Positions 53,072 through 62,276 are shown, counted from the stretch's first letter. The stretch is 64,000 bases of DNA from Nitrobacteraceae bacterium AZCC 1564 (GCA_036924835.1 JBAGRR010000001.1:558001-622000); one strand, 5' to 3'. Notes: generated from the letters alone by a model not told the origin. Numbers and translations: made by a program.

Positions 53072-53126
53072 GTTCGTTACGGGGGCCGCTGCACGATGAG
53101 ACGAACTTTGGATTCAGGGACACTAG
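53068..53126. repeat. Half palindromic repeat element between two stop codons
   Basis: The right arm ACGAACTTTGGATTCAGGGACACTAG-type sequence (53101-53126) is intact, but the matching outer left arm is missing; only an inner GAGTTCGT remains. The element begins at the stop codon of the small membrane protein and ends directly against the stop codon of the creA-like gene at 53127, so it fills the whole gap between these converging genes. Confidence 0.8.
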
Positions 53127-53690
53127 CTATCCCGAAATGTAGTCACCACACTTCTGCACGGTGGTATCACTGGCGCCCCACGGCATCACCGGAACGGACG
53201 ACGTCGAATTCTTCGGAGAGCCTTCAATCAGTTTGTCCGAATAGACCATGTAAACCAGCACATTCCTCTTGGCGTCGCATCCACGCACGATCTGCATCTT
53301 TTTGAAGAACAGCGAGCGCCGCTGCCGAAACATGTCGTCTCCCTGCCCCAGCTTTGCTTTGAAGCGGATCGGGCCAATCTGCCGGCAGGACAGCGAGATA
53401 TCCGAGACCTGTTCGGCCAGACCAAGCCAGCCCTTGTAACCGCCCTTTTCAGGGACCGTGAAATGGCAGGCTACTCCCTCCACATCCGGATCATCTACGC
53501 CATAGGTCGCCAGTTTGTCATCCGGGCTCAACAGCTTGAAAACCGTAGATCGCCTGAAGATCAGGTCCGGCTCATCCCCTGCCAGGACCGGCGACGTCAT
53601 AAAGCCGGCCATAAACCCGGCAAAGGTAACGGCGATCAGGGCCCAGCACACGAAGGATAGGACCGAGACGCAGGTCTTGCGGACAATCAT
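53127..53690 (-). CDS. creA: CreA family exported protein
   Basis: The 187-residue protein has a signal peptide (FVCWALIAVTFAGFMAGFM, then VLAGDEP) and the CreA pattern: VFKLLSPDDKLATYGVDDPD, VEGVACHFTVPEKGGYKGWL, DISLSCRQIGPIRF, VYMVYSDKLIEGSPKNSTSS. CreA is a conserved periplasmic protein of unknown exact function in Gram-negative bacteria. It is monocistronic here. Confidence 0.85.
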   Translation of the reverse strand: MIVRKTCVSVLSFVCWALIAVTFAGFMAGFMTSPVLAGDEPDLIFRRSTVFKLLSPDDKLATYGVDDPDVEGVACHFTVPEKGGYKGWLGLAEQVSDISLSCRQIGPIRFKAKLGQGDDMFRQRRSLFFKKMQIVRGCDAKRNVLVYMVYSDKLIEGSPKNSTSSVPVMPWGASDTTVQKCGDYISG

Positions 53691-53938
53691 CGATATCTCC
53701 AGCGGGGAATATCAGAGCCAGGAATCAGGCCCGATAATCCGATATGTGGGATGCCCGGACAAATGTTGAAGGCACGTAATTGTGACTTAGAGGGAATGGC
53801 CCTGTTAAGCGGTCGTCAGGGCTTCAAAACTAGATTCTGGCGAAAAGCTGGCTCGGAGCGTCAAATTGGCGCCTCCGGCTGGTGAACATTTTGTCTGTCT
53901 GCGACACTCATAATTGGAATCAATTGAGGATATCGGGC

Positions 53939-55486
53939 GTGCACAACAATCGGCCAGCTTCTTCGACGGGGCAGCAAGAAACGGTCGCATTTACTCGACG
54001 CCCCCCGTCACGAATGCAGTTGGCCATGTGCCTGGCCGCAACGCTAACCCTCGGCGTCAGCCTCCCCACGCAAGCTCAGGTATTTTGGCCGTCGCAACGA
54101 GACGATTATTACGGCGGCACGGTGTACGATTACCCGCCCCCGATGGAGTATCACCGCGCACGACCGCTCCCCAGGAAGCGTGTCACTCCCAAGCTCGCCG
54201 ATGCCCCCAAGAACACCCCGAAGCCCCAAGGCCCGATCGTGATTGCCATCTCGATCGATAGCCAACACCTCAAAGTTTACGATGCAAACGGCCTGTTCGC
54301 CGAATCTCCGGTCTCGACCGGGATGGCAGGACACTCAACGCCCATGGGTGTGTTCAGTGTCATCCAGAAGAACAAATACCACCGCTCGAACATCTACAGT
54401 AATGCGCCAATGCCCTATATGCAGCGCATCACTTGGTCTGGCATAGCGCTCCACGCCGGCGTGGTTCCTGGTTATCCTGCATCACACGGCTGCATCCGCA
54501 TGCCGATGAATTTTGCGACACGGCTCTGGGGATGGACGCGGATGGGCGCGCGCGTGATTATCGCGCCTGGGGACCTATCGCCCGCCGACATCTCAAATCC
54601 CAACCTCATTGCGCGAAAACCCACAACCACTGCTGTGACAGCTCCAACAGCGACGCCGCAGCAGAATGAAGTTGCGGCCACCACAGAGTCCGATAAGTCC
54701 ACCGTCGCCGATTTCACCAACTCGCCGCCGCCAGCACCAGAAAAGATTGAGCTGAGGCTTTCAACCGTTTCAGACAAGCATGAAATCCGCACCGCGGATG
54801 CCAGCAACGTGTTGCCTCAGAAATCTGATGCAGCAGGCGAACAGCCCGCCCAAACTATCACCACGTCGAAGAGTGAAGCGAAGCAAGCTGCAAGCGACGC
54901 ACCGGTTGCAGAGCAGAGGACCGCCGAAACAGGACCCGGCAAGGATCAGTCTCGCGCGACGGACGCAGACAAGACACCTGCCGTAACAAATGCAATCCCC
55001 CCGCGCGAGGGCTCTGCAGAATTCATCGGCCCGGTCAAGCCACGCTTCGGACACATCGCAGCTTATGTCAGCCGCAAGGAAGGAAAGCTGTACGTGCGAC
55101 AGAATTTTGAGCCGCTGTTCGAGGTGCCAGTGACAATCGCGGCGGCAGATCGTCCGCTCGGCACCCATGTGTTTACCGCCCGAGCTGACAAAGACGATGT
55201 CAACGGCTTCCGCTGGACGGTTGTGTCACTGCCAACGCCCGCCAGAACTACGCGGCGTTCGGAAGACGAATTCCGGCGCCGAAGGAAGAATGCGGTAGCG
55301 GTTGAAGAGAGCGCCTCGCCGCCGGCCTCCTCGCCAAGTGAAGCGCTTGATCGGCTAACGATTCCGCCGGAAGCGATGGAACGCATCGCCGCCGCCCTGG
55401 CCCCCGGTGGATCCCTGATCGTCTCGGACCAGGGCCTTGGCCAGGAAACCGGCCGCGGCACCGATTTCATCGTTCCGCTCCGATAA
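53939..55486 (+). CDS. Exported L,D-transpeptidase (YkuD/ErfK) with long C-terminal extension
   Basis: The protein is about 515 residues with a signal segment (LAMCLAATLTLGVSLPTQAQ) and a YkuD domain (about residues 85-205 of this start) containing the active site HAGVVPGYPASHGCIRMP with catalytic Cys and His. A long Pro/Ala/Ser-rich linker and a second conserved C-terminal domain (FGHIAAYVSRKEGKLYVRQN) follow, the latter ending IVSDQGLGQETGRGTDFIVP. These enzymes make 3-3 cross-links in peptidoglycan. The GTG at 53939 is chosen for its GAGGA site; an upstream GTG (53882) and a downstream ATG (54014) are alternatives. Confidence 0.82.
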   Translation: MHNNRPASSTGQQETVAFTRRPPSRMQLAMCLAATLTLGVSLPTQAQVFWPSQRDDYYGGTVYDYPPPMEYHRARPLPRKRVTPKLADAPKNTPKPQGPIVIAISIDSQHLKVYDANGLFAESPVSTGMAGHSTPMGVFSVIQKNKYHRSNIYSNAPMPYMQRITWSGIALHAGVVPGYPASHGCIRMPMNFATRLWGWTRMGARVIIAPGDLSPADISNPNLIARKPTTTAVTAPTATPQQNEVAATTESDKSTVADFTNSPPPAPEKIELRLSTVSDKHEIRTADASNVLPQKSDAAGEQPAQTITTSKSEAKQAASDAPVAEQRTAETGPGKDQSRATDADKTPAVTNAIPPREGSAEFIGPVKPRFGHIAAYVSRKEGKLYVRQNFEPLFEVPVTIAAADRPLGTHVFTARADKDDVNGFRWTVVSLPTPARTTRRSEDEFRRRRKNAVAVEESASPPASSPSEALDRLTIPPEAMERIAAALAPGGSLIVSDQGLGQETGRGTDFIVPLR

Positions 55487-55495
55487 AAAGCCTGT

Positions 55496-55660
55496 CTAGT
55501 GGCCCGAATCTGAGGTTCGCCTATACCGCAGCGCATCTCGTAGCGAACTTCGGATTCGAAAGGACACTAGCAAATCCATGATTCTAGTGTGGTTTAGGTT
55601 CAGAAGTTCGCTTGAAGGACCCGCGAGAAAATGAAGCGAACTTCTGAACCACCACACTAG
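55496..55660. repeat. Composite palindromic repeat (GTCC plus TGG type)
   Basis: The first hairpin (55496-55570) has a left arm CTAGTGGCCCGAATC and a bulged right arm GGATTCGAAAGGACACTAG. The second (55584-55660) has a bulged left arm CTAGTGTGGTTTAGG and a right arm ending CCACCACACTAG. The linker is CAAATCCATGATT. The element begins 9 bp after the L,D-transpeptidase stop and may terminate its transcript. Confidence 0.9.
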
Positions 55661-55704
55661 ACCAGTTGGCTTCTGATGGACCGTTGGGCTAGAACCCCAC
55701 GAAC

Positions 55705-57360
55705 ATGAGCACATCCGCAGAAGTTCCCACATCGGTGGAGATCACGCCCGCCCTAGAAACACGCCCGGATGCATTCAAGCGGTTGACGCCGTTTGGATGG
55801 TCCGGCGGCATTGCTGTTATTCTTGGGTGCCTCGCGGCATCGTTCTTCCTGGCCGGCTACTTCGTCATCTATTGGCGTAACGCCGATATGGACTTCATGA
55901 TCGTTTACAACGCGCTGGTGTTGAACGATGGCAAGCCACAGGCTTTTTTTGATCACCCATCGTATTTCACGATCCTGTCCGTAAAGCTCTGGTTCCAGTT
56001 CATGCACGCACTGGGCCTGCTCGACGCATGGAAACTCTCATCGATTCCGTCCGCCTTGAATATTCCAGCCTTCGACGCAGCGATGACGAGTGCTATCCGC
56101 GCGGGGCGCGTCGTCGCCTGGTTGACCACCAGCGTCTTCGTGCTGGCTTACGCGGCTCTTGCCAAGCATCTGGTACGCGACTGGCGCATCGCACTGCTCT
56201 CCACATTTGCCTTCGCATTTTCAGGCGGCATTGCCGTCCATATGAGGATCCTGCGCAGTGAATTGATCGCAGGTTGCCTGTTCACGTTCGCTTTCATGCT
56301 CCTGATCATTGTCGGCCGGCGAGCAACCTCATGGCGGCCGCTTGCAGTAGCCGCTGCTGCAGCTCTGTGCGTGCTTGGGATGGAGAACAAGGTGCAGGCG
56401 GTCCTGCTGATCGCCGCTCTTCCTGTCATGCTGCTGCCGTTCGGTGCGCAGACCAGCCCGAGCACTGCATTCTGGGACGATTCTGCGCGCGCTTGGCTGG
56501 CATCCACTGTCGCAGCCGTCGCTGCCGGCGTCCTGTTCTATCTGGCGTATCCACTCATCGTTGCGGGCCTTGATCCTGCGGCGATCGCCGTCGCGCAACT
56601 TCATCCGATCATCGGCGGGATGTTCGGGATCTACCAGCTTGCGTTGGCGGTCTGGATTGTCCTTGGCATGCTGGTCTACGCAGCTTGGTGGCGGATCAGT
56701 ATTTCCGAGACGCTCGCGAGCATGTTTGCAGTGATCGCAGGTGCCTCGTTCGGCCTGCTCGCGCTCTATCTTCAGTACGATCCCCAAAATCTCGTCGCGG
56801 TCATCAACCCCATTGAGAAGATGCTGGTGTTTGCCGACGCGCCAGCAACTACGGCAGTGGACGGCGGCAAGGCATTTGCAGCGATCAGTCTGTTGTTTGA
56901 TGGCGTGGTGTCGGTCCTGAAACGCTACTCATTCATTTTGTTCTCATCGCCCCGACCGACAGTCTTTCTGACATGGCTGATTGCTCCCGGCATTATCTAT
57001 GCATTGCTCAAAGGTGAACGTCAGGTCGCACTGCAAGCATCGCTTTTGTTGTTAGCAGCGATCGGGATTGACGCCTTGGGCGTACGCCGAGGGCTGAAAG
57101 CCGAATATTTCATGTTTACCGACCCGCTGATTATTATCGCGGGAACAGTCCTGCTCGATCGTCTCAGCCATCTGCGATTTGCCAAGTGGGCTTATCCCAT
57201 CGGTGCCGCACTCATCGTTGCCCATGTCGCGGTAAGCCAGGCCGAACCGATCAAGCATGTGATGAAGCGCAGCGGGCCTGAATACATCTGCGACTGGAAT
57301 CAAACCTACGAGCCCGAATTGCCGATGCCGTGGTGCGATCTGCCGCCGAAGCGCCCGTAA
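55705..57360 (+). CDS. Polytopic membrane protein, GT-C glycosyltransferase-like
   Basis: The 551-residue protein has about ten hydrophobic helices with short loops. An N-terminal motif NADMDFMIVYNALVLNDGKP with acidic residues after helix 1 is typical of the GT-C fold (DUF2029/PMT-like), which uses lipid-linked sugars. The C-terminal region has an external Cys/Trp-rich tail (CDWNQTYEPELPMPWCDLPP). I cannot assign a substrate. A repeat composite precedes it, and a Gpx gene follows 72 bp later. Confidence 0.65.
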   Translation: MSTSAEVPTSVEITPALETRPDAFKRLTPFGWSGGIAVILGCLAASFFLAGYFVIYWRNADMDFMIVYNALVLNDGKPQAFFDHPSYFTILSVKLWFQFMHALGLLDAWKLSSIPSALNIPAFDAAMTSAIRAGRVVAWLTTSVFVLAYAALAKHLVRDWRIALLSTFAFAFSGGIAVHMRILRSELIAGCLFTFAFMLLIIVGRRATSWRPLAVAAAAALCVLGMENKVQAVLLIAALPVMLLPFGAQTSPSTAFWDDSARAWLASTVAAVAAGVLFYLAYPLIVAGLDPAAIAVAQLHPIIGGMFGIYQLALAVWIVLGMLVYAAWWRISISETLASMFAVIAGASFGLLALYLQYDPQNLVAVINPIEKMLVFADAPATTAVDGGKAFAAISLLFDGVVSVLKRYSFILFSSPRPTVFLTWLIAPGIIYALLKGERQVALQASLLLLAAIGIDALGVRRGLKAEYFMFTDPLIIIAGTVLLDRLSHLRFAKWAYPIGAALIVAHVAVSQAEPIKHVMKRSGPEYICDWNQTYEPELPMPWCDLPPKRP

Positions 57361-57432
57361 CGCGCTGTTGAAGACATTTCTGTAAGCGGTCAGCTAATCT
57401 AGTGGTAGAGAGGCCGCCGGCAGGAGCAGACC

Positions 57433-58005
57433 ATGATCAATCGCAGACAGATGGTTGCAACCATGGTGTGGGGCGCCGCTGGATCAGGTTTTGCCAGTTC
57501 AGTTCTGGCGCAGCCCACCATGAGCCGCATTACGGCGTACGGCTTTTCGTTTCAGGGACTCAAAGGCGGCGACATCCACCTCGCGGATTATGCAGGTAAG
57601 CCGATAATGGTGGTCAATACAGCCTCGCTCTGCGGCTACACCCCGCAATACGCGGGACTGCAGCAACTTTGGGCCCAGTTCCGTGACCGTGGACTGATGA
57701 TCATCGGTGTTCCATCCAACGATTTCGGCGGCCAGGAACCGGGCGGGGCCACGGAGATCACGGAGACCGCCGAGCACACCTATCACGTCACCTTTCCGAT
57801 CACGGCCAAGACCACTGTGAAGGGTCCCAATGCCCACCCCTTCTACAAATGGGCGGCAGCGGAACGGCCGGCGGATCTGCCAAGCTGGAACTTCCACAAA
57901 TACCTCGTCGGTCGCGACGGACACATCGCTGATACGTTCTCGTCGCGCATCGAACCAACTGACACACGCGTCGCCACCGCAATCGCCCGCTCCCTGACGG
58001 CCTGA
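57433..58005 (+). CDS. Exported glutathione-peroxidase family protein
   Basis: The 190-residue thiol peroxidase has a Tat-like or Sec leader (INRRQMVATMVWGAAGSGFA, then SSVLAQ) followed by the Gpx fold: VNTASLCGYTPQYAGLQQLW with the peroxidatic cysteine, VPSNDFGGQEPGG with the catalytic Gln, and WNFHKYLVGRDG. Cys replaces selenocysteine. It would detoxify hydroperoxides in the periplasm, probably with thioredoxin-like or other reductants. AGGAG precedes the ATG. Confidence 0.85.
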   Translation: MINRRQMVATMVWGAAGSGFASSVLAQPTMSRITAYGFSFQGLKGGDIHLADYAGKPIMVVNTASLCGYTPQYAGLQQLWAQFRDRGLMIIGVPSNDFGGQEPGGATEITETAEHTYHVTFPITAKTTVKGPNAHPFYKWAAAERPADLPSWNFHKYLVGRDGHIADTFSSRIEPTDTRVATAIARSLTA

Positions 58006-58026
58006 TCTTCTCCGCGAGTTAACCCT

Positions 58027-58349
58027 CCAGTGGTCCGTTTCTAACGTTCGCATGCCGTTTGAGGCAGGCACTTTTGCGAACGTTAGAATCAAAGGACCAC
58101 TTGCAAATATAAGATTCTAGTGTCCCGATTCCGAAGTTCGCATCATTCAGCTGCACCTTGCGAACTTCGGAATCGAAGGACACTAGCAAGTTATTGATCT
58201 AGTGTGGCTTTGGTTCAGAAGTCCGCATTCCAGACTCGCCGCACGAATGCGGACTTCTGAACCGCCACACGAGTGGAATTTTTGGATTTGACGTTCGCTT
58301 TGCCGGTCTGCGGCAAACGGGGTAGCGAATGTCAAATCCACTCCACTAG
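58027..58349. repeat. Array of four palindromic repeat elements
   Basis: Element 22 (58027-58103): stem CTAACGTTCGC, left end CCAGTGGTCC, bulged right arm GAATCAAAGGACCACTTG. Element 23 (58117-58186): GTCC type, bulged right arm GGAATCGAAGGACACTAG. Element 24 (58199-58273): TGG type, bulged left arm CTAGTGTGGCTTTGG. Element 25 (58270-58349): GAG type, bulged left arm CGAGTGGAATTTTTGG, sharing its end CGAG with element 24. The linkers are CAAATATAAGATT and CAAGTTATTGAT. This is the longest array in the window and lies between the Gpx and polysaccharide-deacetylase genes. Confidence 0.88.
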
Positions 58350-58475
58350 CGTCGAACCTGTGTTCAGCCGCCAAAAGGCGTTGGCGGACGGGACGATGTG
58401 AGACTAGGCTTGAGATTCGGGGGGTAGCGGCACCCGCCGCTTGCCTCATGACTGACCAACGTCGAGGGGGATGCC

Positions 58476-59435
58476 ATGCGCATCAAGGCTAGTGTCATTG
58501 TCGCAACCATCGCAACAGTATGTGGGTTCAATAGCGCTTGGTCGCAGTCGCTAATTCCACGTCCGGCACAAGCCGCTCCGCAAAAGGCAGCGGCGCCCGC
58601 TCCAGCCGCCACTCCAAATCCGCCACCTGCCCCCACTCCGCTCAAAGCCAATTGTGCCAATCCAAACGCCCTCGGTGTCTCGCGCATCGTCGCGATCGAT
58701 ACCACCGGTGGACCCGGCTTCGGGTTCGAACACTTCAAACAACTGGACTTCCTCCGCGACAAGGAGGTGGTGCTGACGTTCGACGATGGTCCGTGGCCGG
58801 TCAACACACCGTCGGTGCTGAAAACCCTGGGTGATGAATGCACCAAGGCAATCTTCTTTCCCATCGGGAAGCACGCGACCTATTATCCCGAAATCCTCAA
58901 GCAGGTCGTCGAACAGGGCCACACCGTCGGTTCGCACACGTGGTCCCATGCCAATCTCAACAACAAGAAGCTGACCGAGGCTCAACAAAAGGAAGAGATT
59001 GAAAAAGGCTTCAGCGCGGTCAAATGGGCTCTCGGCAGTGCGCCGTCACCGTTCTTCCGCTTCCCGGCCCTCCAGCACCCGCCCGCAATGGTGACCTATC
59101 TTGGCGAGCGCAACATCGCCATCTGGTCGTGCGATCTCGACTCGTTCGACTTCAAGGCCAGCAAGGCGGAAAAGATCGTCGACACGGTCATGACAAAGCT
59201 CGACAAACACGGCAAAGGGATCGTGCTAATGCATGATTTCCAGAAGCACACCGCGGAGGCGCTGCCGGAACTTATGAAGCGGCTCAAAGCTGGCGGTTAC
59301 AAAGTGGTGCAGGTCAAGGCTAAAGCACCTGTGCAGACCATCGCGCAGTACGACGAGGAAGTGACCAAGAGCGTCAAATTGCCGACGGTCAGCACCCGTC
59401 CGCTCAACAGCGTGGTACAAACCATTTCCGAGTAA
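58476..59435 (+). CDS. Exported polysaccharide deacetylase (NodB-like)
   Basis: The 319-residue protein has a signal peptide and an Ala/Pro-rich linker (residues about 30-55) followed by the NodB homology domain: VVLTFDDGPWPVNTPSVLKT with the metal-binding Asp pair, GHTVGSHTWSHANLNNKKLT with the two His ligands, and FRFPALQHPPAMVTYL. It removes N- or O-acetyl groups from a polysaccharide or peptidoglycan. A dihydrofolate-reductase-like gene follows 43 bp later. Confidence 0.88.
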   Translation: MRIKASVIVATIATVCGFNSAWSQSLIPRPAQAAPQKAAAPAPAATPNPPPAPTPLKANCANPNALGVSRIVAIDTTGGPGFGFEHFKQLDFLRDKEVVLTFDDGPWPVNTPSVLKTLGDECTKAIFFPIGKHATYYPEILKQVVEQGHTVGSHTWSHANLNNKKLTEAQQKEEIEKGFSAVKWALGSAPSPFFRFPALQHPPAMVTYLGERNIAIWSCDLDSFDFKASKAEKIVDTVMTKLDKHGKGIVLMHDFQKHTAEALPELMKRLKAGGYKVVQVKAKAPVQTIAQYDEEVTKSVKLPTVSTRPLNSVVQTISE

Positions 59436-59478
59436 AGACAAACAACCAGCAATCTCAGGGACAAAACAACAATATCTC

Positions 59479-60024
59479 ATGCGAATTGAAGGTTATGTCA
59501 TCGCGTCCGCCAACGGCATGCTGGCGGACGCGAACAGGATCATGCCGCCATCGCTGAAGTTCGAGGCGGATCAGAAGTTCTTCGAGAATGCGCTCGACCG
59601 TGCCGATCTCATCGTTCACGGCAAGAACTCCTTTGAAGATCAGGAGCGGTCCCCACAAAGGACGCGCATTGTTCTCACACGGTCGGTCAGTGCGCTGGCT
59701 GCCGATCCGGAAAACCCCAAGGCGACCTTATGGAATCCAGCACGTGCGACATTCCAGGACGCTTGCCGTCAGGCCGGCGTCACTTCAGGTACCGCCGCAA
59801 TCATTGGCGGGCCGGTGGTGTTCGACATGTTCATGGATCGCTACGACACGTTCTGGCTGTCGCAAGCCCATAGCGTGACGCTCCCGGATGGTATTGGAGC
59901 TTTTCCCGGGGTTCCAGAACGATCGCCGGAGGCAATTTTGGAATCACACGGCCTTAAACCCACCGAAACGCGGCTGCTCGATGCGGTGGGCAAGGTCGAT
60001 GTGACCGCTTGGCGCCGGGATTAA
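59479..60024 (+). CDS. Dihydrofolate reductase-like (RibD C-terminal domain) protein
   Basis: The 181-residue protein has the DHFR/RibD-C fold: IEGYVIASANGMLADANRIM, DRADLIVHGKNSFEDQERSP and TAAIIGGPVVFDMFMDRYD, with the IIGGxxVF cofactor motif. Family members use NADPH to reduce folate, pyrimidine or unknown substrates. It lies 43 bp after the deacetylase gene on the same strand and converges with the chemotaxis receptor gene, with only 9 bp between the stops. Confidence 0.75.
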   Translation: MRIEGYVIASANGMLADANRIMPPSLKFEADQKFFENALDRADLIVHGKNSFEDQERSPQRTRIVLTRSVSALAADPENPKATLWNPARATFQDACRQAGVTSGTAAIIGGPVVFDMFMDRYDTFWLSQAHSVTLPDGIGAFPGVPERSPEAILESHGLKPTETRLLDAVGKVDVTAWRRD

Positions 60025-60033
60025 CAACCGCGA

Positions 60034-62127
60034 TCACGCCGCCCGAATATTTCCCAGGAAATCGTTGACCCGGCCGCGCAATTGCTGCGCCTGCGTCCCG
60101 AGCGCCTCGGCCGCGGCCTTGACGTTCTGAGCAGATGCTCCGGTGGCATCGGCGCCCTGGGTGACCCCGGCGATGTTGTTGGAAACATCCATAGTGCCCC
60201 GTGCTGCCTGCTGGGTGTTGCGTGTGATTTCCTGCGTCGCAGCCCCCTGCTCCTCAACCGCAGCCGCAATCGCAGTCGCAACCTCGCTGACTTCCGATAT
60301 GGTGCCACCGATGCCCTTGATCGCGTCCATCGCTTCCTGCGCAACCTTTTGGACCGCAGCGATCTGCTGGGAAATTTCCTCGGTCGCCTTTGCGGTCTGG
60401 CTTGCGAGCGACTTCACCTCGGACGCAACGACGGCAAACCCCTTGCCTGCTTCACCGGCGCGTGCGGCTTCGATGGTGGCGTTGAGTGCCAGCAGATTGG
60501 TTTGACCAGCAATATCGTTGATCAGGCTGATCACATCGCCGATACGGCCTGCTGTCTCCGAGAGCCCCTGAACCGTGGTATCGGTCTGACGAGCCTGATC
60601 CACCGCACGTCCGGCAATGTTTGCCGCATGAGAGACCTGACGGCTGATGTCATTGATGGACGAGCTGAGTTCTTCAGAGGCGGCCGCCACACTTTGCACA
60701 TTAGCGGATGCATCGCCGGATGCTTTCGCGGCCTGGCGCACCTGCGTATTCGTCTGCATCGAGATGGCGGACATGCCCTCCGAGGTCTGTCGCATCTGAT
60801 CGGAAGCCTCGCTGAAAGCGTCGAGCACTTCTCCAATCTGCTGTTCAAACATCGCGATATGCGTTTCGATTGCTTGCTGGCGGGACACGCCGCGCGCATT
60901 GCGCGCGCGTTGATCCGCCTCGATCCGCTCCTTTTCAACGGCGTTCTGCTTGAATGTCTCCAGCGCCCCGGCCAGTGCGCCGATTTCATCGCGGCGCTGC
61001 GCGAACGGAACGTCGACGGACAGATCGCCGTCGGCGACCTTGAGCATCGCCCCCTGAATAGACTGCAGCGGCTTGATGACGCGGCGGCTGACCGCAATGA
61101 TGCTCAGCACAGCCATGGCGACGGCGCCGGAAAGCAGGATCAGTTGGACGATCAGCGCACGAAATGCTGCCTGATGGAGGTCCCTGCCGTATTCCTTGGC
61201 GGCATCCAACGCCTGTTCCGCGACGACGACCGCACTCGCCATACGGCCAACGGTCACAGGCGTCCATTGAGCTGCCGTCATTTCCGGCTTCTCTCCGGTC
61301 GACAAAGCAAATATCAGCCGGTCGCGGAGCGACATGTACTGCGCGTCAAAATAGGCCGTCTTGGCAGCCGCAATCGCGTTTTCGAGTGCTGCTGGCAGCT
61401 TCATCCCCGCCGCCGCGCTCTCGACAGCAGACCAGGCGGCATCCATGCCGCCGACGAACTTCGTGTAGTTCAACTGAGCGTCGCCCGAAACCTTACCCGT
61501 GGCGAGACCATTCGACACCAACACTGATGCGTCACCGGCGGTGTTGCGCAGAATCCAGGCCATCTGCTTGATCGACAGCAACTGGTCGACGACGGGGTTG
61601 GCGTGATTGACCAATGCAGCCAGTTGATTCGAAATCTTGTCCAGGACACTGATGACGGCCGTTGTCGTCTCCGAGTATTCCTTCGCGAGTCCCGCGCGGC
61701 GTGACGCCTTCGGCTTGCTGGCCGCGTCCCAGAACTCCTTCTGCAGAGAAGTCAGTGCGTCGGTCAGCCGAGATAACTCCGGCAACAACGCACCTTTTTC
61801 CGGGAATTCCAGAGACCCGAGAATGTTGATCGCGGCGCGCAGCGCCGGCATCTCGCTGTCTTGAATGTTCCTGAGGTATTTCTCCATATCGGGCGTGATC
61901 GTGCCCTCGGCATTCAAGGTGCGAACCGTCGACGACCTGTCGGTCCGCAAATTGTGCATGGCCTTGAAAGCTTGCCCCGATGCATCCGCGATCGTGGCGA
62001 TGCGGCTGGTTGCATCAACTGTGTTCCAAGACTGCCACGCTGACGTTGCAAGCAGAATAATCACGCACGCTGCCATTGCAGCGATCACAGATTTCAAAAG
62101 CGCCGTAACGCTCACGCGGTCAAGCAT
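60034..62127 (-). CDS. Methyl-accepting chemotaxis protein
   Basis: The 697-residue transmembrane receptor has helix 1 ([20 protein letters not shown]), a long periplasmic helical sensor domain (about residues 40-320), helix 2 ([20 protein letters not shown]), a HAMP domain and the cytoplasmic signalling hairpin with tip [20 protein letters not shown] and [15 protein letters not shown]. No pentapeptide CheR tether is obvious. The start at 62127 has GGGGGAT upstream. It is monocistronic; the ligand is unknown. Confidence 0.92.
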   Translation of the reverse strand: MLDRVSVTALLKSVIAAMAACVIILLATSAWQSWNTVDATSRIATIADASGQAFKAMHNLRTDRSSTVRTLNAEGTITPDMEKYLRNIQDSEMPALRAAINILGSLEFPEKGALLPELSRLTDALTSLQKEFWDAASKPKASRRAGLAKEYSETTTAVISVLDKISNQLAALVNHANPVVDQLLSIKQMAWILRNTAGDASVLVSNGLATGKVSGDAQLNYTKFVGGMDAAWSAVESAAAGMKLPAALENAIAAAKTAYFDAQYMSLRDRLIFALSTGEKPEMTAAQWTPVTVGRMASAVVVAEQALDAAKEYGRDLHQAAFRALIVQLILLSGAVAMAVLSIIAVSRRVIKPLQSIQGAMLKVADGDLSVDVPFAQRRDEIGALAGALETFKQNAVEKERIEADQRARNARGVSRQQAIETHIAMFEQQIGEVLDAFSEASDQMRQTSEGMSAISMQTNTQVRQAAKASGDASANVQSVAAASEELSSSINDISRQVSHAANIAGRAVDQARQTDTTVQGLSETAGRIGDVISLINDIAGQTNLLALNATIEAARAGEAGKGFAVVASEVKSLASQTAKATEEISQQIAAVQKVAQEAMDAIKGIGGTISEVSEVATAIAAAVEEQGAATQEITRNTQQAARGTMDVSNNIAGVTQGADATGASAQNVKAAAEALGTQAQQLRGRVNDFLGNIRAA

Positions 62128-62276
62128 GTCATCCCCCAGATTGCCCGACTGCATGACTTAAATGTGATTGGTAAATTTATGCGAAATTTATAATTGCGTG
62201 CGCGAAGCGCAACATTACCCTCTCAGGTTGATATCGTACGCAACGCGAACAAAGCTTTGCGTTCAAGGCGCGCGAC

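Noticed and set aside
60082-61527. 481-codon open frame opposite the chemotaxis receptor
   Set aside because: It is fully antisense to a clear MCP gene and has no recognisable motif.
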